In this document: positions 10,304 through 21,569 of the stretch, in pieces | Numbering within the stretch: the stretch's first letter is position 1 | Layout of the letters: each line of letters opens with the position of its first letter | NCBI RefSeq assembly: GCF_024166365.1 | Contig: NC_064846.1 | Span: 25,937,866 to 26,001,865, forward strand | DNA: 64,000 nucleotides | Direction: 5' to 3' | Source: Elephas maximus indicus | Lineage: Eukaryota; Chordata; Mammalia; Proboscidea; Elephantidae | Translations under genes and position numbers: made by a program | Notes under the pieces: model-generated | Told to the model about the DNA's origin: nothing | Databases searched by the model: none | What the model saw: the letters and a program-made list of their open reading frames with translations, nothing else

Positions 10304-11043
10304 AAATAAAGAAAACCACATCACCACATGGGGCCATAGCCCCCTGGCTTCCAGAAGGCAGGTCCAACACCTCTCAAGTCCCAGGGCCAGGGCCACTGTC
10401 TTCTTGAGTACCAGAGGGCAGAGTCAAGCCCCTCTGATTCCCGGGAGGCAGGGACACGGTCTCCTCTCGGGCCCCTGCCCTGTGTAGGCAACTGTAACAG
10501 CTCCACCGACACGAGGCTCCTGGCAGGTGCCAACTCCACCAGAAAGCCCCCTGCCCGAAGGCGCTCAGCTCTCTTGGGCCACGGGTCCGCAGGCCCACCA
10601 GAGCTGCCTCTCTCCGGGGGCCGGGAACCCGATCGTGCCACCTGGCACCCTTCTCCTGGTTCTGCTGCCACCACTCCAGGATTACCGCTCTCTCTGTCTC
10701 CTGGGTCTAGGAGGTTGTCAGCGAGGGATTCCGGGTTCCAAGGGCACACTCTGCTCCAGGCTCTTCTTTGTGATCCTAGGGAGGTCCCGCCAACCTCTGT
10801 GGGATGGGTGCTTATACAGGCAACTGGCTTCAGCCTATTGGGTGGGCTTTTGGCACCGTAGCTACATAATAACTGACCGGTCCCCCTCTCTGGGATAAAA
10901 GGGCCAATCCCCTTGCAAGTGGCTCCATCTATTTGCATAACGGCTGACATTTTCCGCAGGCAAGGACTGGCTTTTCCCTGGGCAAGGGTAAAACGTTTCT
11001 CAGAAAGGGATCCAAAGAAGGGGGCCACCACCTACCTGAGCGC
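10304..11043 (-). repeat. 30-bp patch plus LTR-like module A, unit 3
   Basis: Copy of 5006-5745. Octamer at 10931-10938 and minus-strand TATA-like site at 10811-10818. Confidence 0.6.
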
Positions 11044-12759
11044 TAGAGGGCTTGGCCAGTGGCTTTCTGAACTCAAAGAGATGAGGCCATGGCCTTTCTG
11101 GGTTTCAGAGGGCGGAGCCACGCTTCCCTTTTTTACCAGAGAGCAGGGCTAAGCCCCTCTGATTTCTGAGAGAGGGGACAGGGCCTCTTGGGTTCAGGAG
11201 TGCAGGGACCATTGCCACTCGAGATCCAGCGGCCAGGGCCACCAGCTCCTCGAGTACCAGAAAGCTGGGCCTAGCCGGTCTCATCTCCAAGAGGCAGTGA
11301 CAAGACCTGCTGGGGTCCAGAGGGCAGACTTACTGCCTCCCGGAGTACTGGAGGGCAGGGCCAAGACTTTACCGTTTTCCAAGGAGGGGGACAGGGCCTT
11401 CTTGGTTCAAGAGGGTGGCCCCCGCCTCCAAGATCCCATGGGTAGGACCACCGACTCCTGGAGTACCAGAGGACGGGGCCTAGGCTTTCTGATGTTTCCA
11501 GGAATCCAGGATATGGCCTCCTGGCCTCCAGAGGGTGGGGCGCCTGCTCCCTGGTCCCAAGGCAGGGGCCAAGACCTCCCAGGTCCCCTGGGCCAGGCTA
11601 TGGCCTTCCTGAGAAGCAAAAGGGGGAGGGGACCAAGCCCTTCTGATTTCCAAGAGCCTGGAATATGGCCTCCTGGCTTGCGTCTCCCCGGTCTCAGGAT
11701 GGGGCCCATTATCTCCTGGATTGAGGAGTCCAGGGCCAACGCCTCCCAGGTCCCACGGGAGGGGTTCTTGCCGTCTGGTCTCTGGTGGGCGGGTCCACAG
11801 CCTGCTGGGGGGCCAGGGTGCCTGGCAGGTCCAAGCACTCCCGATTTTCAGGGTGTGGGCACATGGCCCCAGGGCTTCCAGAGGGCGGGTCAGAAGGCCT
11901 CCCAGGTCCGGAGGTTGCAACACAGCCTCCTGGGTCCCAGAGAGCAGGTCCTCCGCCTCCCTCTCGGGATCCAGTTCACAGGCCCGCCTTCCTGAGTACC
12001 AGAGGGCGGGGCCAAGCTCTTCTGATCTCCTAGAGGCCGATTTAGGATCTCCTGGGTTCCAGACACGGGGGCCACTGCCTCCTGGGTCCAAGGGGTGGGA
12101 CCACTGCCACCGGGGATCCAGTGAGCGGGGCCACCGCCCCGTCCAGTACCAGAGGGCCGGGCCAAGCCCTCTTGATCTCCAAGAGGTGGGGACGTGGCCT
12201 CCTGGGTTCCGACCCAAGGGCGGCTGCCTCCTAGGTCCCAGGGACCGGGCCGCTGCCTACTGGGTTCCAGAGTTCGGGGTCAACGCCTCCCAGGTCCCAT
12301 GGGCGGCGCTGCTGTCCCGCCACGCTCTCCCCGAAGGCCCCCACCTTCGCCGCCGAATCCAGCGGGCGGGGCCACCACGCCTCCAGTGCCAGGGGGCGGG
12401 GCCAAGCCCTCGTCATCTCCAAGAGGCGGGGCTGCAGCCTGCTGGGTTCCAGAGGGCGGGGTCAACACCTCCCTGAGTAACGGAGGGCGGGGCCAAGCCC
12501 TACTGATATCTCAGGGGCGGGGACACGGCCTCCAGGGGCCAGAGGGCGGAGCCACCGCCTCCCTGAGAACTAGAGGGCAGGGCCAAGCCCTTTGGATTTC
12601 CAAGGGCGGGGACCCGGTCTCCTGGCCTCAAGAGGGCGGCCCCAACCTCCCGGGTCCCTTGAGCAGGGCTATTCCACCCCGGATTCAGTGGGCCGGGCCA
12701 CGCCTCCTCCAGTACCAGAGAGGGGGCCCTAGCCCTTCTCAGTTCCAAGATTCGGGGTG
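11044..12759. repeat. 30-bp GC-box minisatellite, unit 3
   Basis: Copy of the unit 1 and 2 arrays with the same monomer order. A G to A change near 12720 breaks a run of seven G. Confidence 0.9.
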
Positions 12760-14034
12760 AGGTGCAGTAGCAATAGTGTTGGGCCTCGTCTGACTTCCAG
12801 GAGAATGGGAATCCCCATTAGCCCAAGCTGACTCCTATGCGGTGAAGATCAGGCATACGTCCACTCTCCAATCTTCGTACCGATTCTGACACCAGCTGCC
12901 CTCCTCGCTTGGCACGCTCTACTTCTCTGCTGGGTTCAATAATTCCTTGCAATGGCCACACACAACTCACAGAACATACTCAGAGTTACACGGTTTATTA
13001 GGGAAGTAACATGGGATCAGGATTTACGGAAGTAAGAGCAAGAGGACCAATGTCCAGAACCACGCAGGCAACCTCTGCAGGACTCCCCAAAAGTGAAGAG
13101 CACATCTCTTCCTTCTTTGGTGTAGGACAGCTCCCTCGCTCCCTCCATCTCTCTTTCTTCTCTCTTAGCAGACCTTACAGCCTCCTCCCAGCCCCATCAG
13201 GAGATGCATTCCCTCTGCCCCCGCAGAACTGACCCCCTCTTGGGCCCTGAGGACAGGCCTCCTCTCACACCCCACACGACAGGGTTCTCTTGCTCCCGCA
13301 GGAGAGGGTCCTCTCAGCACCTCAGGACGGGCCTTCTCTTGGCCTCTGCCCTGCTCAGGCACGTGCTACAGCTCCTTGAGCTCTGCTGACGTGATCCCGA
13401 AGGCCACCGACTTGGCCAGCAAGCCTCCGGCCCAAGGTACTCAACTCTCTTGCTCTGTGGGTCCGCAAGCCCACTTTAGCTGCCTCACCCCATGGGCCAG
13501 AAAGCCGACCACGCCATCTCACAATGCTGTCCTGCTTCTGCTGCCGCCACTGCACTGCTATAGCTCTCTGTCTCCTGGATGAGGAGGGTTCTCAGCAAAA
13601 GACCACGGGTCCAAAGGACACACTGCTCCAGGCTCTTCTTCTTGGGGATAGTGCGGTCCCCCCAACCCCAACATCTCTGAGATGGCTGCTTTTACGGGTA
13701 AGTGGCTTAACCCTATGGGACTGATTTCCTGCACCTTATTTGGATCCTGATTGACGGATCCCCCTCTCTGCACTCAACTGGCCAATCCCCTTGCCACTGG
13801 CTGCATCTATCTGCAAAACAACTGAGGTTTTCCAATGGCTGGGGACTGGTTTCTCCCCTGGGCAAAAATAGCAAACTCCTCCATGGGGTAGGGCCCCTGT
13901 AAGGAGGGCAATTGTCAGAAGGCTTCAAGGCCCAGGGGGAGAGAAATCTGCCAAGCCCTTCTCTCTTTTTCACAGAACCAAGACAAAAGGCCACAGAAAG
14001 ACACTCAATTCCCAACACGGGGGAGGGGGGAGGG
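12760..14034. repeat. Interior segment and LTR-like module B, unit 3
   Basis: Copy of 2166-3440. Private changes appear (GCGGTGAAGATC near 12839, GGAGAGGGTCC near 13303, CCAAGGTACTC near 13433, CCACTGGCTGC near 13795). This is more than separates units 1 and 2. Confidence 0.6.
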
Positions 14035-14273
14035 AAGGGGGGACCTGAGCTGGCCTCCTGGGTTCCAGAAGGCGGGAGTAGCACCTCCCAAGGCCCAGAG
14101 GCAAGGCCAAGGCCAAGGCCTCCTGGGTTCCGGAGGGAAGGACCACCGCCATTCTGAGTACCGGAGACCAGATCCAAGCGGTCGTGATTTCCAGGAGAGG
14201 GGAGAGAGGCTCCCTCTCGGGTCCTGCCCTGCTCAGGCAAGTGTCCCATCTCTTTGAACTCAGCGGACAGGAG

Positions 14274-14879
14274 TCACGAGGCACCCGACTGCACCAGAAA
14301 GCCTCCAGTCCTAAGTCGCGGGGGCATCCGAATGGACCTGCAGGCCGCCGGTCCGAAGGCGCGAGGACACCCGACTGTACCACAACGCCTCGCGTCCGAA
14401 GGCGCCGCGGGAGCACACAACGGCACCAGAAACCTCTGGTCCGAAGGCGCGGGGGCACCCCACTGCATCAGCAAGCCTCTGGTCAGAAGGCGCGAAGGCA
14501 CCCGACTGCACCAGCAAGCCTCTGGTCCAAAGGCGCGGGGACACCCGACTGCACCAGAACGCCTCGGGTCTGAAGGCGCGGAGACACACATCTGCGCTAC
14601 AAAGCCTCTAGTCCGAAGCCGCGGGGGCACCCGACTGCATCAGCAAGCCTCTGGTCAGAAGGCACAGAGGCACCCGAATGCACCAGAAAGCCTCCGGTCC
14701 TAAGGCGCGGGGACACCCGACGGCACTAGAACGTCTCTGGTCCGAAGGCGCGGGGGCACCCGACTGCACCAGCAAGACTCCGGTGCCAAGGCGCGGGGAT
14801 ACCCTACTGCACCAGCAAGCCGCCGGTGGGAAGGCGCGGGGGCACCGGACTGCGCCGGCAAGCCTCTGGTAAGAAGGTG
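14274..14879. repeat. 43-bp CpG-rich minisatellite, unit 3
   Basis: Same ~14-monomer block, with one private change (GCCGCCGGTGGG near 14819). Confidence 0.92.
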
Positions 14880-15480
14880 CTCACCTTCTCTTGGTCTCTG
14901 AGTCCTCAAGCGCACTGTAGCCGACTCGCTAGTTTGCGAGGCAGCCCACCAGGCCGTCCTCGCGCCAGTATCCTGGTTCAGCTGCCACCACCCCAGTGTT
15001 ACAGCTCTGTCTCCCTGGGGTAGTGCGTTCTCAGCCAGGAAACCTCCTGCCCAAAGACATGCTCCACCCTAGCTTCCTCTTCTGGAGGACAGCGAGGTTC
15101 ACTACCTCCTCTGTGGGGATGAGTGCCTATTTCGGCAAGTGGCTTGATCCTGTTGGGCTGATTTTTGCGCCTCATTTGCATAATACCCCACCAATCCCCT
15201 CTCTGCACTGAACTGGACAATCCCCTTGCCAGTGGCTCCCCATTTTCTATATAACATCTGAGGTCTTCTGCTGGCAGGGACTGGCTTCTTCCCCAGGCAA
15301 AAGTAACAAATGTCTCCAAGGACTAGGGCCAGCGTAACGAGGGCAATTGTCGCAACTCCTCAGGGCCCAGGAGGGGAAGAAAAGATGCCAAGCTGTTTTC
15401 TTTTTCTGTCTTTTGTACCGGACCAAGCATAGGCCCAAAATGCCCAAAACCCGATGCTGTCACGTGGAGTGCTCCTCACA
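14880..15480 (-). repeat. LTR-like module C, unit 3, edge-diverged
   Basis: Copy of 4286-4885, but differences cluster towards its right end: CCCAGGCAAAAG for CCTGGGCAAAAG at ~15293, GTCGCAACTCC at ~15349, and GGCCCAGGAGGGG with a 1-bp loss at ~15366. The octamer is kept at 15174-15181. Confidence 0.6.
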
Positions 15481-15588
15481 GAGATCCTACAGAACAGAGC
15501 AGAACTGCCCAATAGGGCTTCCAAGGAGCGGCTGGTGGATTCAAACTGCCGACCTTTCGGTTAGCAGCCGAACACTTAACCACTGTCT
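15481..15588 (-). repeat. Truncated AfroSINE at the array edge
   Basis: Same SINE as in the other units, with extra substitutions (CTTTCGGTTAGCAGCCGAAC). It stops at TTAACCACTG and runs directly into TCTCCTGGGTCTAGG, the start of a module A relative. The head of the SINE and ~0.4 kb of normal unit sequence are missing. Confidence 0.9.
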
Positions 15589-15900
15589 CCTGGGTCTAGG
15601 ACGTTGTCAGCAAGAGAACCAGAGCCGGGATCCAAAGAACACACTCCCCTCCAGGCTCTGCTTGATGATAGTGTGGTCCCACCAAACTGTGGATTGGGTG
15701 CTTATATAGACAAGTGGCTTAATCTTATTGGGTGGATTTTTTGCACCATACTTGCATAATAACTGAACAACCCCAGCTCTGGACTAATCTAGCCAATCCC
15801 TTTGCAAGCAGCTCCATCTTTTGCGTAACAACTGACATTTTCTGCTGGCTGGGACTGGCTTTTCCCTGGGCAAAAGTAACAAGCTCCTGGGAGAGGGTTC
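15589..15900 (-). repeat. Diverged LTR-like module in array flank
   Basis: Aligns with module A (GTCTCCTGGGTCTAGGACG, CCAATCCCTTTGCAAGC, GGGACTGGCTTTTCCCTGGG) but with many substitutions. It has the best core promoter of all the modules: minus-strand TCTATATAAGC (15700-15710) with an ATTGGG/CCAAT element at 15727-15732. This suggests that it is closer to the ancestral LTR than the amplified copies. Confidence 0.6.
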
Positions 15901-16470
15901 CAGAGGGTGGGGCTATCATCTACCTGGGCTCTAGAGTGCTGCTCCAATCAGCTGGGATTGCAAAGAGGTGGAGCCATGGACTCCTGGGTTCCAGAGGGCT
16001 GTGCCACTGCTTCCCTTTGTACCAGATAGCCAGGCCATGCACTTCTGATTTCCAGGGTGTGGGAACATGGCCTTCCAGGTCCAGAGGCGGCGACATAGCT
16101 TACTTGGTTCCAGAGAGGAGGCCCCCCGCCTCCCAGGATCTAGTAGGCGTTCTGCCTTTCTGAGTACCAGAGGGCGGGCCCAAGCTCTTCTGATCTCCTA
16201 AAGGTGGATTTATGATCTCCTGGGTTCCAGACATAGGGGCCACTGCCTCCTAGGTCGAAGGAGTGGGACTACTGCCTCCAGGGATCTGGTGGGCGTGGCC
16301 ACTGCCTCTTCGAGTACCAGAGGGCTGGGCCAAGTCCTTCTGATCTCCAAGAGGTGGGAATGTGGCCTCCTGGATTTCGGACTGAAGGGCCACTGCCTCC
16401 TAGGATCCAGGGGCGGGGCCACTACCTCCTGAGTTACAAAGTGAGGGTTCAATGCCTCCCAGGTGCCATA
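15901..16470. repeat. Decayed 30-bp minisatellite in array flank
   Basis: The same monomer family (GGGTTCCAGAGGG, GAGTACCAGAGGGC, GATCTCCAAGAGG) at clearly lower similarity than in the array and with poorer GC boxes. Confidence 0.85.
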
Positions 16471-16627
16471 AAAAATACCTTGTCATCATTGGATTCCGAC
16501 TCATAGTGACCCTAAAGGACAGAGTAGAACTGCCCCATAGGGTTTCCAAGGAGCTGCTAGTGGATTTGAACTGCTGACCTTTTGGTTAGCAGCCATATCA
16601 CTTAACCATTGTGCCACCCGGGCTCCA
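16471..16627 (-). repeat. AfroSINE in array flank
   Basis: Near-complete reverse copy interrupting the decayed minisatellite. It is absent from the corresponding site in the amplified units, so it inserted after the two sequences separated. Short flanking match CCATA on both sides. Confidence 0.93.
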
Positions 16628-17335
16628 TAGGTGGGGGTACTACTTCCCGGATTCTAGTGGGTGGGGCCACCACTTCTTCGAGTGCCAGAGGGCAGGACTA
16701 AGCCCTTCATATCTCCAAGAGTTGGGGACACGGCCTCCGGGATTCCAGAGGGCGGGGCCATCACCTCCTGGGTTCCGGAGGGTGTGGCCACTGCCTCCTG
16801 GGTTACAGAGGGCATGGCCACGGCCTCCCTGAGTACCATAAAGTAAGGCCAATCCCCTTCGATTTCCAGGACTTGGGGACATGGCCTCCTGGGTTCCAAA
16901 GAGCAGGACCAAGGCCTACCTGAGTACCAAAGGACGGGGCCAAGCCCTTCTGATTTACATGAGTCAGGGACAAGGCCTTCTGGGTTGCAGAGGTCAAGGC
17001 CACCGGCTTCTAGGTCCCAGGGGCAGGGCCACCACCTCCCTGAGAACCAGAGGGCAGGGCCAAGCCCTTCTGATCTGTAAGGGGTGGGGTCACGGCTTCC
17101 TAAGGTCCAGGGGTCTCAGCCATTGCCTCCTGAGTTCCAGATGGTGGGGTCACTGCCTCCTAGAGCAAGACAAGGCTGCCGACCACTTCCTGGCCTCCAG
17201 GGGAGGGGTCACGGCCTACTGGATTCCAGGGGCTGGGCCACCACCTTTTTGGTTCCAGAAGGAATGGCTACCCTTGGAGGAGGCTTTGGGGCTGCCTCAG
17301 CCCTGTTGGCTCAGAGATGGGGCCTTATGGTACTG
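16628..17335. repeat. Decayed 30-bp minisatellite, continuation
   Basis: Continues the monomer series (GGATTCCAGAGGGCGGGGCC near 16740, CTCCTGGGTTCCGGAGGG near 16767) and fades out around 17300. This is the right-hand limit of macrosatellite-related sequence. Confidence 0.85.
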
Positions 17336-17384
17336 AGAGGCCGGGGTCTGTGGGTCCTCTGCCTGACCAGTAGGTGGATTAAGG

Positions 17385-17656
17385 AGAAGAGACAAAGAGG
17401 CACAGAGTGAAGCTGGCCATGTGAAGAGGGAGGCAGAGAGTGGAGTTATGCTGCCACAAAACAAGGATTATCTGAGGCTACCAGAAGCTAGGATAGACAA
17501 GGGAGTATCTTCCCCTAGAGCCTTTGGAGAAGGGTAGCTTTGCTGATACCCTGAAGTCAGACTACTAGTTTCCAAAACTGTGAGAGAATAAATTTCTCTT
17601 GTTTTCAGCCACCCAGTTTGTGGTACTTTGTCACGGTGGGCCCAGAACTCTGATAC
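17385..17656 (+). repeat. MaLR-type LTR, 3' part
   Basis: Matches the common mammalian LTR ending: GAAGAGGGAGGCAGAG, CCACCAGAAGCTAGGA-like and CTGTGAGAGAATAAATTTCT, then CCACCCAGTTTGTGGTACTTTG. Family naming (MLT1/MST class) is from memory. Confidence 0.65.
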
Positions 17657-17659
17657 ACC

Positions 17660-17814
17660 GTTGTTGTTAGGTGCCGTCAAGGGTTCCTATTCTTAGAGAT
17701 CCTATAGGACCCTATAAAACTGCCCCATAGGGTTTCCAAGGACCCTATGGATTTGAACTGCCAACCTTTGGTTAGCAGCCGAGCTCTTAACCACTATGTC
17801 GCCAGGGGTCCATA
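17660..17814 (-). repeat. AfroSINE
   Basis: Reverse copy flanked by the direct repeat ATACACC (17653-17659 and 17815-17821). It lies exactly at the end of the MaLR LTR. Its 3' end begins GTTGTTGTTAGGTGCCGTC, the RTE-like tail. Confidence 0.93.
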
Positions 17815-17859
17815 ATACACCATAAAAAAAAAATTATTTCTGGTATCAAAGGAATCTAT

Positions 17860-18107
17860 TCGCACTCTATACATGTACACAGAAACATGTAAAAAGGGCA
17901 AAAGAAGAAATCAGCCAAAATCCCAGAGACAACCACTTCTGACACACTGGACTATTTCTTTCCAGTCTTTTGTCTGTATATTTTCCTTGGCACTCCTGAG
18001 AGCATGTTGTGTATAAAATTTTGCTATTGATTTTTCATCTTGTAAACAGTTCCTAAAATCATTGAAAAATTTTCATAAAAATTGTTTTTAAATAGTTAAT
18101 TCTGTTA
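17860..18107 (+). repeat. Ancient L1M-like 3' sequence, first part
   Basis: AATCCCAGAGACAACCACTTC...TTTCCAGTCTTTTGTCTGTAT resembles old L1 3' sequence. The matching continuation (CATTCTATTATTATACCACAAATTATTTAACAAATC-like) resumes after the MLT1 insertion at about 18790. Confidence 0.5.
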
Positions 18108-18790
18108 GTTTTCTATTAACTGCATAACAAATCACTACAAACTCAGTGACTTCAAACAGCACAAATTTATTATCTCACTGTTTCTGTTCATCAGGAGTTC
18201 AAGCATGGGTTAGCTGAGTGATCTGCTCAAGATGTCACCAGGCTGGAGTCAAGATGTTGGCCAGGCCTGTGATCTCATCTAAGCCTAGGGACCCACTTCT
18301 AAGCTCATTCAGGTTGTTGGCAGAATTGAGTTCCTTGCGGTTTTCTTGCTGGCTGTCTGCCAGGGGTCATTCTCAGCAACTAGAGGCCACTCCCCAGGTC
18401 CTAGCATGTAGCCCTGTCACAACATGGAAACTTACTTCTTCAAAACAAGCAAGAGAATCTCTCTCCAGGCTGCTACAACAGAGTTTTATGTAATATAATC
18501 TCAGGAGTGACTATTTCATCTCCTTTGCCATATATCATAACCTAATCAAAGGAGCAATTATCATATTTATATATCTTACCTAACCAAAAGGTTGGCAGTT
18601 CAAATCCACCAGCCGCTCCTTGGAAACCCTATGGGGGCAGTTCTACTCTGTCCAATAGGGCTGCTATGAGTCGGAATTGACTCGACGGCAATGGATTTGG
18701 TTTTTTGGACCCACACTTTGGGGAGGGGATTATGCCAGGTGTGGACATTAGGGGCTAGAATCTTGGAAGCCATTCTAGGATTCTGCCAGC
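18108..18790 (-). repeat. MLT1-type LTR, antisense, with nested SINE
   Basis: Antisense landmarks run in order: CATAACAAATCACTACAAACT, TTTATTATCTCACTGTTTCTG, GTCAAGATGTTGGCCAGGCC, CACAACATGG, then beyond the SINE the LTR end (GGGGAGGGGATTATGCCAGG, GGAAGCCATTCTAGGATTCT). This LTR split the L1M-like repeat. Confidence 0.8.
18581..18708 (+). repeat. AfroSINE, 5'-truncated, inside MLT1
   Basis: Starts within the B-box side (ACCAAAAGGTTGGCAGTTC) and runs to GACTCGACGGCAATGGATTTG and a T-rich tail. It is younger than the MLT1 it interrupts. Confidence 0.93.
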
Positions 18791-20140
18791 CTCAGCTATA
18801 TAATATTTCATTCTATTATTATACCACAAATTATTTAACAAATCTCCTATTATATGTCATTAACTTGATCCCAAATTTTCAGAATTATAAAAAATACTGC
18901 ACTGACCATCACTAAGAACAGCATATTCTTTATCAAAATTTTAATTGTGCCTAGATATGCAAATATAATTCTGAAGATGAGAACTTACATTAACATTTAA
19001 TCTTTACAATGAGGTTTCTAATGGGGGATTACCCCTTTCCTATCATGTGACACTTGAGCTCCCAGCACTTGATTTACGAACACAGCATGTCAGCAACGAA
19101 GACATTGCGAAAGTTAACTCAACTCTTATATTGGGTATCCTAAGCAGCCACTGATAACTGCAATGCTTTTGCCATATGAACTAATGGCAAAACCTCTGGC
19201 ATTTTTCACTAAGATTTGGGCATTAAGATACTTGACCCAATGCATGCTTAAAATGATTTTTGAAATTACTATTCTGTCTTAAATGTCAAGAACATTTTTC
19301 CCATCCTTACGTATATAGTACAAGAAAAGAGCTCTGAGTAAACTCTACAAAATGTAAAAGCAAGGAAAGCAAGCATCTGAACTGAAATCTAATTTGGACA
19401 TTTGGGGTTGGTTGCTCCAAGCATTCACCCATACGCTGTATTTGAGAACTAGACTCCTAGATTCAGAGATCTGAAACTAGAGTATGGTTTTTAGGTGGAT
19501 TCCCAAGCCCCAACCCACCCACCCTCCACCCACACACACTTACAACATAGGAAAGTGAAGATATTCAGGAGGACCTTAGGACAAAGCCCCACCTCTAAGA
19601 GTAGGCTCTATTGATGTTTCATACACCTTGCCCCCAATTATCTACAAGCTCTAGAAATCAATGTTTCTATGGTTCTCTGATTTGGTATTCATCTATACTT
19701 TCCAAATAACTAAATGAGTTTTAAGATGAAAATGCAAAAATAGGACAAAAATATGACATCAGAACAGAGACCATAAAGGAAGTATAGAGACTCATTCTCA
19801 TCAGAAACCTAAGGAGACAAATATCAAGGTAACAGTTTACAGAAATAGTGAGAAACTTTGAGGCATTTGAAAACCAAGATATCCATCATCACTATCCAGC
19901 TGAACAAACACAGGTGCCATTGTCTTTTTTCTTCTGCAGAAGAGGATTTTGTACCACTGGTTTCAGGTCACACTGCCTATGCTATGATCTTTGCTAGTAC
20001 AATGGAAGACCTGTGTTGTGCTTTTGACACCTATGATTTTAAAAACTGGGACCAGGAGACAGTGGCTGAAGTGGGAGCTTCCTGATTCTCCAGTTTCGTG
20101 ATTGTGGCAGAGGCACAGCTCTTTGGGTGGGTCACTTTTA
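18791..20140. other. Intergenic, mostly unassigned
   Basis: L1M-like continuation to ~18920, then about 1.2 kb of AT-rich DNA in which I recognise no repeat or gene. A 75-codon frame at 19858-20085 has no family resemblance and no splice or promoter context. Confidence 0.5.
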
Positions 20141-20149
20141 TAACATGTA

Positions 20150-20681
20150 TATCAGCTAGCCATTGTCACAATAATGCTGTGTGGCAAACCACCCCAAAAC
20201 TCAGTGGCAATAACCGTTTATTTGTTATCATGTGTCTCTAGGTTAGCTGGGCAGTTCTGATCTTGTCTGAGGCTCACTTCACGTATCTAGCAGTTGGTTG
20301 GTTGTCAGCTGAGGGAACAGGGGTGACTGGGCCACATGCTTCTCATCATCCAAAAGTCTAGCCCAAGTATGTTCTCACGGAAAAGGCAGGAGGGAAAGTG
20401 GACAGGTGCAAGTGTTTTTCCAAGTCTCTGCTTGTATCAAGTTCAAACTCACCAGCCATTCCTTGGATACCCTATGAGGCAGCTCTACTCTGTCCTATAG
20501 CGTCACTGTGAGTTGAAATTGACTTGACAGCAGCAGGTTGTTGGTATCAAGTCTGTTACTGTCTCACTGGCCAAAGAAAGTCACAAGGGAAAGCCAGAGT
20601 CAGTGTGGGAGGGCACTACCAAAGGGAATAGACATAGGGAGGTGGGAAAATTGGGGCTATTAGTGCAATCAATCTACCAGA
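20150..20681 (-). repeat. MLT1-type LTR, antisense, with nested SINE
   Basis: Landmarks: GCAAACCACCCCAAAACTCA, GTTAGCTGGGCAGTTCTG, CATGCTTCTCATCATCC, and the end GGCACTACCAAAGGG. It is interrupted once by an AfroSINE. Confidence 0.8.
20443..20543 (+). repeat. AfroSINE, 5'-truncated, with 9-bp duplication
   Basis: Bounded by the perfect direct repeat GTATCAAGT (20434-20442 and 20544-20552) inside the MLT1. Because the duplication immediately precedes the truncated start, the 5' truncation occurred at insertion. Confidence 0.93.
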
Positions 20682-20689
20682 GAGTGTTA

Positions 20690-21560
20690 CATGAGTTGTA
20701 CCTGGAAGCTTTGTCTAGACCCTGCTCTTGTGGGCCTTTCAATATCATAACCACCTAATTCCCCGTATTAGATTTCTTTCTGCACGTAACTTTGTTATCT
20801 GTAACTGAGCCCTTATTCAAACATGGTAGTCCAGAAAACCCTCTTTGAGGAGTTGACCTGAATTAAGAGAAAATGGGCCTTGGAAATAGCTTAGGGAACA
20901 GTGTTCTGTACTAAAGGAAATGCAAGTGCAAAGTTTGTGAGGTAGGATTATGCTGGTTGAGTGAGTACTGTTGATTCTCCTCCTCGGCATCTCTCAAATC
21001 CATCCCCTCCTCTCACTGTCATTACCTCTGCCATGTCCTCATTACATCTACCCCGGGCTACTGAATACTCTTTCACCTCCAAGCTGCTTCCCTCTATGTA
21101 TTCTCACAGCAGGCAGAACCTTTCTAAAATGTAGAAAGATAACCTGGACATTGGTTATCTCCATATGCAGCCTCTATTTTTTGCCCCACACCAACCTTGA
21201 AGTAACACTTGACTGAATCTCTAAACAGCAAATTCCCCTCTACAAAGCATAGGTGAGCAATGCAGGTTTTACTGTCAATTTTGTGGAGAAAAGAGGGTTT
21301 ATATAGCACATCAAACAGCAAATGCCTTCCTACAAAGTCCCCATTAGACATCTCTTTCTCTGTAAGTTCTTCTTTGTCTCGAGTTTCTCCATCACCCTCC
21401 TTCCCTTTCCTTTTCTTCCCTCACCCATGAACCAATTTCTCTCTTTCCTCCTTCCTTACGCGAGCAATCTCCAGGCTGCTTCAAACTTGCATCAATAGGG
21501 GACTCTCTGGTGATTGGGATCCACAATCCTTAGAAGTTAATGAGACCAAGTTTTCCTACC
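20690..21560. other. Intergenic, unassigned
   Basis: No gene or confident repeat seen. CT-rich stretches around 21000-21070 and 21360-21480 may be eroded L2. Confidence 0.4.
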
Positions 21561-21569
21561 ACAATATTA

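Larger units (their letters stand above)
1..15588. repeat. GC-rich macrosatellite array, unit ~5.3 kb
   Basis: Sequence around 319 recurs at 5615 and 10913, so the period is 5296 and then 5298 bp. The 2-bp difference comes from an extra GC near 9665. Copies differ by a handful of substitutions over kilobases by eye (for example at 306/5602, 1065/6361, 2199/7495). The window opens inside a unit, so more copies lie upstream. Each unit contains three LTR-like modules, two minisatellites and one AfroSINE, listed separately. No unit carries a credible protein gene. The size, GC richness and head-to-tail order are those of a macrosatellite; I do not recognise the family. Confidence 0.97.

Noticed and set aside
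17084..17410. 108-codon frame in the flank
   Set aside because: Composed of decayed 30-bp monomers followed by MaLR LTR sequence.
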